Assembly: GCF_049331405.1 (NCBI RefSeq)
Contig: NZ_CP186274.1
Coordinates: 9,238,001 to 9,302,000 of the forward strand
Reading direction: 5' to 3'
Source: PoT sp049331405
GTDB lineage: Bacteria; Planctomycetota; Planctomycetia; Isosphaerales; Isosphaeraceae
DNA length: 64,000 bases
Part shown: positions 45,074 through 52,535 of the stretch, in pieces
Position numbering within the stretch: the first letter of the stretch is position 1
Layout of the letters: the number at the start of each line of letters is the position of its first letter
The notes under the pieces: generated by a model
Seen by the model: the letters and a program-made list of their open reading frames with translations, nothing else
What the model was told of the DNA's origin: nothing
Databases searched by the model: none
Position numbers and translations under genes: made by a program

Positions 45074-45590
45074 CTACGGGGCCTCGTCCTTGCTCACGGC
45101 CCTCGCCGTCCAGAGGTATTGATAGACGAAGAACTCCTCGGCGTCCTCGGGGGGCATCTCGGAAATGTGCAGGGGGCCGGCCCGCACCTCGCCGGGGCAT
45201 CCCTCGCTCCGCCACTCGTCGTGCCCCGGGCCCGGCACGATGCCGACCCGATCGACGCGGAACCCGGCCTCGCGGAAGAGGTCCTCCATGTCGCGACGCG
45301 TGAAGAATTGCAGGTGCGTCTCGTCCAGCAGCCCCGCGGCCTCATACGTCCAGTTGCCCCCGAGCAGGGCGTTGACGACGCTGTGATGGCGGGCATTCGG
45401 CAGGCTGGCGACCAGGACCCCGTCCGGGCTGAGCCAGCCCCTGGCCCGCCCGAGCATCCCGGCGGGATCGCGCAGGTGTTCCAGCACGTCGCCGCACACC
45501 ACGCAGTCGAACGGGCCTTGCAGGGAATCCGGCTCGAGCCGCTCCGCGTCCCCCACGATCACCCGGTCGAGCCGCGGCCGCGCCGCGCCG
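45074..45590 (-). CDS. Methyltransferase C-terminal part of the CgeB-like gene (after frameshift)
   Basis: Continues the gene starting at 46692. RLDRVIVGDAERLEPDSLQG, FDCVVCGDVLEHLRDPAGML and VLVASLPNARHHSVVNALLG are methyltransferase motifs 3 and beyond, followed by THLQFFTRRDMEDLFREAGF and a tail ending EFFVYQYLWTARAV. The N-terminal SAM-binding motif (VRILDVGCGAGRLGEALKA) is in the upstream frame. Restoring one G near 45580-45590 gives ELSAEAAARARPRLDRV, joining both parts. Confidence 0.65.
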
Positions 45591-46692
45591 CGGCCTCGGC
45601 CGAGAGCTCGATCCCCACCACCTCCGCCGCCTGCCTCGCCTTGAGCGCCTCCCCCAGCCGCCCGGCCCCGCAGCCGACGTCCAGGATCCGCACCGCCGAG
45701 GCCGGGATCAGGGCCATGAGCTCCGGGCGCGCGAACTCGTAGTAGCCGCCGGCGGGGCCTGGCCCCTGCACCCCCTCCGCCACCGCCGGATCGGCGTCGG
45801 CCGCCGGGCCCGCGGGCTCGACCGGCCAGCGGGCCGGGCCGACGCGGGCCGAGGACGCCAGCTCCTCCGCCCGCCCCAGCACCAGCTCCATCCTGAGGCG
45901 GTACGTGTGCTTGGCGAACGCCAGGGCCCGACCGGCCGCCGCGACCTTCTCGCGGGCGGCCTCGTGGGCCAGGTAATAGGCGACCTTGTCGATCAGCTCC
46001 TCCTCGCCGCCGTACGTCGCGAGGTGGATGCCGTCCCGGAAGAGGGTCGCCTGCCCGTTGCCCTCCAGGTCGTTGGTCGCCAGCAGCGACCCGCAGGCCA
46101 AGGCCTCGAAGACGCGCATGTTGACGTCGTCCCCGAGGCTGCGGTTGAAGACGACCCGCGAGGCGGAATACGCCCGCGCCATCTCCTCGAAGTAGGCCCT
46201 GCCGATCAGGGTGTCGGGGAATCGCCGCCCCAGGGCGGACAGGAGCTCGGAGCGGGGGCCGGGGAAGACGTTGCCGATGAAGGTGACGTCGCGGGACTTC
46301 TCGACGGCGAACTTGCGATGGATCTCCGGGTCGCAGGCCAGGGGGAGCCACTCCGCCGTCTCGACCCCCTCGGCCCGCAGCCGCTCGGCCCCGTTGCGCT
46401 GGGCCGCGAAGACCAGGTCCGCCGATCGGGCCCGCGACAGGCACCTGGCGAAGTCCAGGTGGGTGTCGATCGCCCACCAGGCCAGGGGGCGCAGGCCGTC
46501 GTCGAGCCGGTAATCCAGCCCGTCGTCGACGCCGAGGTAGAGGTCGAAGCCCCGTCGCGGGATCCGGCCCAACTGATCCGGCCGGAAGTGCACGACCTCG
46601 ACGAGCGCCTCGAGCGCCCGCCGGCAGTAGCCCCCGGTCGTCTCCGGGCGGTCCCGGTCGTCATAGATCACGGCAACCCGACTTATGGTCAT
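45559..46692 (-). CDS. CgeB-like glycosyltransferase fused to a methyltransferase N-terminus (frameshifted)
   Basis: 377 residues as read. The first 290 resemble CgeB/DUF3880-type glycosyltransferases: LGVDDGLDYRLDDGLRPLAW, AIDTHLDFARCLSRARSADL, EWLPLACDPEIHRKF, VTFIGNVFPGPRSELLSALG and NMRVFEALACGSLLATNDLE with YGGEEELIDKVAYYL. A linker leads to the first half of a methyltransferase (VRILDVGCGAGRLGEAL) before the frame breaks. The complete protein would be about 535 residues. The ATG at 46692 lies just below an AT-rich segment (46695-46730) that may be its promoter. Confidence 0.7.
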   Translation of the reverse strand: MTISRVAVIYDDRDRPETTGGYCRRALEALVEVVHFRPDQLGRIPRRGFDLYLGVDDGLDYRLDDGLRPLAWWAIDTHLDFARCLSRARSADLVFAAQRNGAERLRAEGVETAEWLPLACDPEIHRKFAVEKSRDVTFIGNVFPGPRSELLSALGRRFPDTLIGRAYFEEMARAYSASRVVFNRSLGDDVNMRVFEALACGSLLATNDLEGNGQATLFRDGIHLATYGGEEELIDKVAYYLAHEAAREKVAAAGRALAFAKHTYRLRMELVLGRAEELASSARVGPARWPVEPAGPAADADPAVAEGVQGPGPAGGYYEFARPELMALIPASAVRILDVGCGAGRLGEALKARQAAEVVGIELSAEAAARRGRGSTG

Positions 46693-46787
46693 AATGTTTT
46701 CAAATTACCGATTAAATAATTATTGCCGTAGATCTTCGTCCGCGTGGCCTCGATCGCCCGGGGCGGGCGAGGGCCGAATGCGTCATC

Positions 46788-48497
46788 TCACGGGGGACGG
46801 CTTCGCGCGGGTGCATCCAGGAGCGGACGGTAGTATCGCTCGATCACGCCGCCCCAGGTGAACTCCTCCTCGAACCTCCTGCGCCCCGCGAGCCCCATGC
46901 GATGCCGGAGCGCAGGGTCGTCGAGCAGAGTGGCGACCTTGCGGGCGAGGTCCTCCGCGTCCCCCGGCTCGAAGAGCAGCCCCGTGGCCCCGTCGGCGAC
47001 GGTGGACGGCAGCCCGCCGATCCGGCTGGCGACGACCGGCAGGCCCGAGGCCATCGCCTCGACCGACGTCCGGCTCAGGCCCTCCTGGGCGATCGTCGGG
47101 ACGACGCAGATGTCCGCGTCGCGATAGTGGCGGGGGAGGCCCTCCTGCGAGGCCCAGCCGACGGAGCGGGTGAACTCGTCGATCCTCCCCGGGGGGTCGG
47201 ACGTGACGACCAGCTCGAAGTCGTCGCGAGATCGACGTAGCAGGCGGCAGGCCTCGTGCAGGACGTGGGCCCCCTTGATGAACTCCTCCGCGACCGCCGC
47301 CATGAACAGGGTCGTCGGCCCGCCCCCGGGCCGCCCCGCCGGCCCGCGATCGATCGGCCCGGGGAATCGCGCCGGATCCATGCCCCAGGGGACGACCCGC
47401 ACCCGGGCCGCGTAGGGGCCGAGCATCGCCTCGGTGAGCGGGTTGAGGACCAGCACCGCCTCGGCGTCTCCCAGCGCCCGCCGCAGGGCCCGGTCGTAGT
47501 CCGCCGTCCCGACCCCCGCCAGGTCCCGCTCGAGCCGGTGCAAGTCGCCCGAGGAGTGCCCCCGCTCGCGGACGCAACGGCGGCAAATCTCGGGCGAGGC
47601 CAGCTGATTCCGCGGGCACTGGGCGACGTCGTCGGGCCCCGTCGCCAGCAGCCGCAGGTTGTTGAGCGGGCAGAGGCACTCGAGGGCCTGGAACCGCAGG
47701 AAGTAGGGGTACCCCCGCATCGCCTCGGCGAGGTGGGGCTTCATGTTCCAGGAGTCGGTGATGAGGACGTGGCCGGGGGCGAAGGCGTCGATCGCGCTTC
47801 GGAACCGCCGCCGGATCTCCGGGACCTCCCAGCCCGGTCCCTCGAACGCGATTGCCTCGGCCGGGATCGGGAGCGTACCCGTCACCCGCCCCAGGCCCCA
47901 GGCGGGGAAGTCGGCGTAGAAGACCCGGGCCTCGTACCCGGCCTCGTTGAGGAACCGGCAGAGCTCGACCGTGTGGACGATCCCGCCGCCGGTCGAGGGC
48001 CAGTTGAACAGGAAGCTGAGGATCGCGACCTTCGGCCGCGGGGCGGAGGCGAGCCCTACTCTAGGAGGCCCTGGGATGGCGGCGACCGGAGGATCTCCTC
48101 CCGTGACGCCGGGGAGGGCTCCCGGGCCGCCGTAGGCGTCCTCAGCCTCCTCATCGGGAAGCATCTCGTGCCCGTCGGCGCGTAGCAAATCGGCGTTGAG
48201 CCGGGCGGGCTCGCAATGGGGATCCGCGGAGGCGGCCCGGCGCCAGGCCCGCAGGGCCTCGCGGTAGTCGCCGGCGATGGCGGCCAGCGTCCCGAGGTCG
48301 TTGGCGACGAGGGCCCGCAGGCGGGGCGTGTCGGCGGACCCCGCCAGCCCCTCGAAGGCCCGGCGGGCTTCGCCATATTCCCCCCGCTCGGCCATGCGGC
48401 AGGCGTGGAGGTAGGACGCGGGGAGTGCGGACGCCTCGCCGTCCATCGCACGATCATCGGACGGACGCGGCACGATCGGGCCGGGGCCTTCAGGCAT
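46788..48497 (-). CDS. TPR-GT4 glycosyltransferase
   Basis: 569 residues. Residues about 25-110 form TPR-like helices (YGEARRAFEGLAGSADTPRL, GDYREALRAWRRAASADPHC). The GT4 part follows: FNWPSTGGGIVHTVELCRFL for the N-terminal Rossmann domain, VRVVPWGMDPARFPGP, and the retaining GT4 signature QEGLSRTSVEAMASGLPVVA with GLLFEPGDAEDLA. A Cys cluster (CLCPLNNLRLL ... CPRNQLASPEICRRCVRERG) sits in the middle. The ATG at 48497 overlaps the stop of the IscU-like gene (ATGCCTGA), so translation is coupled. Part of the minus-strand glycan island. Confidence 0.8.
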   Translation of the reverse strand: MPEGPGPIVPRPSDDRAMDGEASALPASYLHACRMAERGEYGEARRAFEGLAGSADTPRLRALVANDLGTLAAIAGDYREALRAWRRAASADPHCEPARLNADLLRADGHEMLPDEEAEDAYGGPGALPGVTGGDPPVAAIPGPPRVGLASAPRPKVAILSFLFNWPSTGGGIVHTVELCRFLNEAGYEARVFYADFPAWGLGRVTGTLPIPAEAIAFEGPGWEVPEIRRRFRSAIDAFAPGHVLITDSWNMKPHLAEAMRGYPYFLRFQALECLCPLNNLRLLATGPDDVAQCPRNQLASPEICRRCVRERGHSSGDLHRLERDLAGVGTADYDRALRRALGDAEAVLVLNPLTEAMLGPYAARVRVVPWGMDPARFPGPIDRGPAGRPGGGPTTLFMAAVAEEFIKGAHVLHEACRLLRRSRDDFELVVTSDPPGRIDEFTRSVGWASQEGLPRHYRDADICVVPTIAQEGLSRTSVEAMASGLPVVASRIGGLPSTVADGATGLLFEPGDAEDLARKVATLLDDPALRHRMGLAGRRRFEEEFTWGGVIERYYRPLLDAPARSRPP

Positions 48498-48867
48498 CCT
48501 TCGCCTCGTTTCCCCCGGAGAGGGCGTCGCGCAACGCCAGGATCGCGAGGTGGGGGCCGTGGACCTTGTCGGGCGGGACCCCGTCGAGGGCCTCGATCAG
48601 GTCGGCCTCGGTCAGGGCGAGGCACTCGGCCACCGTCCGGCCCGCGACCATCTCCGTCAGCATCGACCCGGACGCGATCGCCGCGCCGCAGCCGTACGTC
48701 TGGAAGCGGGCCTCGGCCACTCGCCCCCCGTCGAGGCGGAGGTAGAGGATCAGGAACGGCCCCCGGCCGGGGGCGCCGGAGTGGCCGGTGAGGTGGGGCG
48801 CATCTAGGGTCCCCGAGTTGCGGGGCGAGGTGAAATGGTCCATCAACGTGTCGGAATACTTGCCCAC
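48490..48867 (-). CDS. IscU/NifU-like scaffold protein lacking two cluster cysteines
   Basis: 125 residues from a GTG at 48867 (GAGG 8 bases upstream; the family normally begins at this point with KYSDTLMDHF and PRN.G). Canonical IscU uses three Cys and one Asp to hold the nascent [2Fe-2S] cluster. Here the first site reads GAPGRGPFLIL, replacing both Cys and Asp; the second, TYGCGAAIASGS, is kept; and the third reads KVHGPHLA where KxHC is usual. It is translationally coupled to the GT4 gene, far from any isc genes. It may have a non-cluster role in the glycan island; that is inference. Confidence 0.75.
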   Translation of the reverse strand: MGKYSDTLMDHFTSPRNSGTLDAPHLTGHSGAPGRGPFLILYLRLDGGRVAEARFQTYGCGAAIASGSMLTEMVAGRTVAECLALTEADLIEALDGVPPDKVHGPHLAILALRDALSGGNEAKDA

Positions 48868-49223
48868 GCCGACATCCTCGAGTTGACCTGCGATGAAAGA
48901 ATCCCGCCCGGGATCGGATATAGCACTCAGGCGGCGTATCGGACCGTCCCTGGTCGAAGCCCGAGCCACCGCCCCCGGGAATGATATCGTCTCGGATTAT
49001 CCACGGGAACAATCTCGCGGCCGATCCGCATGACATTTCGCCAGCGGTATGATTACCGGGTATGGTACGACACCACTACGGGCATCGCTGCAGATATAGC
49101 CGGACTCATCATAAATACAAAATCCGCCCGAGGCAACATGTCTCTCATGCCACCAAGTGATCCAGCGATTGGATCGACGGTTACATCCTGCACGGGCGGC
49201 CAAAGCCCGCTCGGAGGTGAGGA
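48868..49223. other. Intergenic region, no gene seen
   Basis: No supported gene between HldE and the IscU-like gene. GC content is lower around 49060-49140, where a promoter for the minus-strand genes could sit. Confidence 0.4.
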
Positions 49224-50714
49224 TTACTCTATCGTGCCTTGCAACCCCTCCAGGATCCTCGTCGTGCTGCGTCCCTCCACGAGCGGGATGATCGCGACGC
49301 GGCCGCCCCACGACTTCACCAGCTCGCCGCCGACGGCCTGAGATTCCTCGTAGTCGCCCCCCTTGACGAGGACGTCGGGCCTGAGCCCCTCAATCAATTC
49401 GAGCGGGGTCTCCTCGTCGAAGAGGACGACGGCGTCGACGCTCGCGAGGCCGGCGAGCACCTGGGCTCGGTCTCCCTGCACGACGACGGGGCGGGTCGGG
49501 CCCTTGAGCTGCCGGACCGAGCGATCCGTGTTCAGGCCGACGACGAGCCGGTCGCCGCAGGCGCGGGCCTTGGCGAGCAGCGCGACGTGGCCGGCGTGGA
49601 GGAGGTCGAAGCAGCCGTCGGTGAAGACGACGCGATCGCCCAGGCCTTTCCAACTCCGGATCAGGTCGGCCAGCTCCGCGGCCTCGTACACCTTCCCCGT
49701 CTGCCCCGGGAGCTGGCCGTCGCGGACGGCGTCGCGGAGGTCGCGGCCTTGGATGGGGGCGGTGCCGACCTTGCCGACGACCACGCCCGCCGCCACGTTC
49801 GCCAGGCGCACGGTGTCGCGGAGGTCGAGCCCGGCAACCACAGCGGCCGTCAGGGTGGCGATCGCGGTGTCGCCGGCGCCCGAGACGTCGTAGACCTCGC
49901 GGGCGAGGGCGTGGAACTCCGACCAGCCGTCCTCATCAAGCAGCCGCATGCCCTCGCCGCCGCAGGTCACGAGGAGGAACTCGAGCCCGAGCCGCTCGCG
50001 GAGGTCGCCGCCGGCGCGACGGAAGGCCTCGGAGTCGTAGCCGGCCTCCAGCCCCGCGGCGACCTCGAACTCGCGGAGGTTCGGGGTCAGGGCGGTGGCC
50101 CCGGCGTACTTCTGGAAGTTGAACCCCTTGGGGTCGACGATGACCGGGATCCCCCGGCGCCTCGCCTCGGGGATGACCGCCCCGCAGACCTCGGCCGTGA
50201 CGACCCCCTTGGCATAGTCGGAGAGGATCAGGGCCGACGCATCGTCGAGCTGCCCGAGGATCGCGTCGATCAGGCGCTTCACGTCCTCATCGGCGACCGG
50301 GCCGACCCCTTCCTCGTCGAGCCTGAGCATCTGGTGGTGGCCGCTGACCACTCGGGTCTTGGTCGTGGTCGGGCGATCCGCCAGCGTGACGCATCCCGAC
50401 GGGGAGATCCCCGCCTGCTCGAGCATCAGGACGAGCTGCCGCCCGCCGTCGTCGTCCCCCACGAACCCTGACGCCGTGGCCGGCAGGCCAAGGCCGACGA
50501 GATTCAGCAGCACGTTGCCCGCGCCGCCGAGGGTCACGGTCTTGCGATTCAGGCGGACCACGGGGACAGGCGCCTCGGGGGAGATTCGACCGACGTCGCC
50601 CCAGAGGTAGGCGTCGACCATGAGGTCTCCTACCACCAAAACCGGCCCTTCGAGAGGGGGGCCTACAAAATTACTTTTGCACAAAAAACTGATAAAATTA
50701 TTATAATTTTTCAT
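49224..50714 (-). CDS. hldE: Bifunctional heptose-7-phosphate kinase / heptose-1-phosphate adenylyltransferase
   Basis: 496 residues with the two HldE domains. PfkB-type kinase (residues about 20-330): VLVVGDLMVDAYLWGDVGRI, TLGGAGNVLLNL and the anion-hole signature YDVSGAGDTAIATLTAAV. Nucleotidyltransferase (about 355-496): VVFTDGCFDLLHAGHVALLA (HxGH) and VLVKGGDYEESQAVGG. It phosphorylates D-glycero-D-manno-heptose 7-phosphate and, after a phosphatase step, adenylates it, leading to ADP-heptose. The other pathway genes (gmhA, gmhB, hldD) are not in the window. The first 15 residues (MKNYNNFISF) come from AT-rich DNA and the exact start is uncertain. It is the most upstream gene of the island and fits the GT9 genes as donor supplier. 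Confidence 0.9.
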   Translation of the reverse strand: MKNYNNFISFLCKSNFVGPPLEGPVLVVGDLMVDAYLWGDVGRISPEAPVPVVRLNRKTVTLGGAGNVLLNLVGLGLPATASGFVGDDDGGRQLVLMLEQAGISPSGCVTLADRPTTTKTRVVSGHHQMLRLDEEGVGPVADEDVKRLIDAILGQLDDASALILSDYAKGVVTAEVCGAVIPEARRRGIPVIVDPKGFNFQKYAGATALTPNLREFEVAAGLEAGYDSEAFRRAGGDLRERLGLEFLLVTCGGEGMRLLDEDGWSEFHALAREVYDVSGAGDTAIATLTAAVVAGLDLRDTVRLANVAAGVVVGKVGTAPIQGRDLRDAVRDGQLPGQTGKVYEAAELADLIRSWKGLGDRVVFTDGCFDLLHAGHVALLAKARACGDRLVVGLNTDRSVRQLKGPTRPVVVQGDRAQVLAGLASVDAVVLFDEETPLELIEGLRPDVLVKGGDYEESQAVGGELVKSWGGRVAIIPLVEGRSTTRILEGLQGTIE

Positions 50715-50947
50715 ATCAAAAATAAAAATATTCTCTCGACTGGAAGTCGGCGGGTTCGCGAGTCGGCTGAAAGCCCGATCATTCCACGAGCCAAGTCCTT
50801 CATGATCAAGCCTTCCTCGGCTCTGCCCCTTGATGCAGAGTTACTGGAGGGGGTTCTTATTCTGGCAGGGTTAGGATCGCTTTTCGTCGATTCGATGGCT
50901 CACGCCACGTATTGGAAGTGGCCGCCTGCCGTCGGGGCATCTTAGCT

Positions 50948-51359
50948 CTACGCCTACGGCTTCGTGCACCCGGCCAGCGGCCGGAACCTCGAGCTGCTGC
51001 TGCCGTCGGCGAACGCGGACTGGATGGGCCTGGCCCTGGAGGAGTTCGCCCGCTGGGCGGACCCCTCGGGCGAGAAGCTGCTGGCCGTGCTGGTGGACAA
51101 CGCGGGGTGGCACGTGGCGAAGCGTCTGGTGGTCCCGGCGAACGTGGTGCTGCACCGGCTCCCGGCCTACACGCCGGAGCTGCAGCCGGCGGAGCCGCTA
51201 TGGCCCCTGTTGCGCGAGGCGGTGGCGAACCAGGCGTTCGACGACCTGGACTCCTTGCAACAGGCCCTCGGGGAGCGATGCCGCTGGCTGTTTGACCACC
51301 CCGAAAAAGTACGCGGGGCTGTCGGGTTCCGGGGGGCCACCGACCACAATGCTCAATGA
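50948..51359 (+). pseudogene. IS630-type transposase C-terminal remnant
   Basis: An open frame of about 137 residues without a start: LYAYGFVHPASGRNLELLLP, LAVLVDNAGWHVAKRLVVPA and HRLPAYTPELQPAEPLWPLL. These are the second Asp and the Glu region of an IS630-family DDE domain. The N-terminal half, with DNA-binding and first Asp, is absent and a stop codon precedes the fragment. Confidence 0.75.
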
Positions 51360-51394
51360 TCCACAGGATTCGGTAAAAGACGGTGTACCAGGAG

Positions 51395-51640
51395 AGGGAC
51401 GAAAAACTCGGGACGAAGACGGCGACGGCTTCTATGAGGTCCACGTGAACATGATGGAAGGCTTCTGGTCACTCTGGTGGTGTTCGCTCCGCCCGCACCT
51501 CAAGCTCCCGCGCGGAATCGCAGCCGGTCAATCTGGCTTTCTTCCGGTTCAGCCATAACGCCAGGGACTGTGAGAGAGCCCTCCTGGGGCACTATCGCCC
51601 ATCTGCTCGCACCACCCTGGAATCGATCTTGAGCCTTCAT
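51395..51640 (+). pseudogene. IS1595-type transposase C-terminal remnant
   Basis: FYEVHVNMMEGFWSL in one frame and, after an indel, LAFFRFSHNARDCERALLGH in another, resemble the end of ISXO2-like (IS1595-family) transposases, where TNxxExFWSLLK is followed by the FRxN motif. It directly follows the IS630 remnant. Nothing else of the element is recognisable; the rest of 51360-51704 shows no gene. Confidence 0.5.
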
Positions 51641-51704
51641 AGTTTTACTCGCTTACTTGATACCAAGTAAAGGTGGAGGGCGTCGGCACTGACATCATGC
51701 AAGG

Positions 51705-52403
51705 TCACATTGACTTGTAATCATAAACAAGTGCAAAATCGCGTTCAAGAATATCAACGAATTTTGACAAGAAGCTATCGAAAGACGGCTCGAAGATCCG
51801 AATACGATCTTCCACAGCTAATGGTAAAACGGACCAAGCCAATTGGCCAGACGAATTCAAAAGAATTGAAGCCCCAGCTCCATCAGCATAAATAGGCACC
51901 GATTCCAACCATTCTAATTGTTTAGAAGAAGCATGTGCCATGTCATTCCAGCCATGGTCCTTGAACGGCTCCCATCTCGAAAGGGACCAAAAACCCTGCC
52001 CAATAAAGGGGTCTTCAAATCGAAAACCGTGGAAGAAGCGAAAAAAATCAAGCAAAGCTTCTTCTGACTTGATGTTAAAACGTTCGAAGGTCATGCGAAG
52101 GTCGTTTGACGAAGGAGGGGCCAGCAGATACAGGTTTGTATTGCAAAAGTCGGAGTTAGCAATCTTAAGAAGCCATTCGCCATTGGTATAAACGAGGGCC
52201 TCAGGGCGATATTGAAGCACAATGTCGCGGAGTCTAGCAACGACTGGTGATCGCACCGCATCCAAGCTTTGAGCGAACCAAAGGGTCAGTTCCTCGATTG
52301 GCTTGTTGATTGTCGCATCAAAAAAAGCGGGCAGATCCGAATGCCTGGGCAAGGCGTTACGCCCGACCGGGAATGGATACACGTCGATAGGTGGGCCGAA
52401 CAT
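51705..52403 (-). CDS. SUKH (SMI1/KNR4)-like immunity protein
   Basis: 232 residues, AT-rich. LLDFFRFFHGFRFEDPFIGQ, GFWSLSRWEPFKDHGW and VPIYADGAGASILLNSSGQL follow the layout of SUKH-superfamily immunity proteins (helices, then FWSLxxWEP and a beta sheet with G-x-x-I/V). It lies 132 bases downstream of the RHS toxin on the same strand, where cognate immunity genes sit in polymorphic toxin loci. AAGGAG is 6 bases before the ATG at 52403, favouring this over the TTG two codons upstream. It presumably binds and neutralises the HHxFP-type tip. Confidence 0.65.
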   Translation of the reverse strand: MFGPPIDVYPFPVGRNALPRHSDLPAFFDATINKPIEELTLWFAQSLDAVRSPVVARLRDIVLQYRPEALVYTNGEWLLKIANSDFCNTNLYLLAPPSSNDLRMTFERFNIKSEEALLDFFRFFHGFRFEDPFIGQGFWSLSRWEPFKDHGWNDMAHASSKQLEWLESVPIYADGAGASILLNSSGQLAWSVLPLAVEDRIRIFEPSFDSFLSKFVDILERDFALVYDYKSM

Positions 52404-52535
52404 TACCAACTCCTTATACTAGAGATACCGACATCCTGTGTTATTGCTAACAGTCTGATGAAATAACATATCTAGGGCAGGTCTTCCTTCAACAGATCGA
52501 ATTTTTAGCGAATCCTGATTTAAGGACAAGGCATT

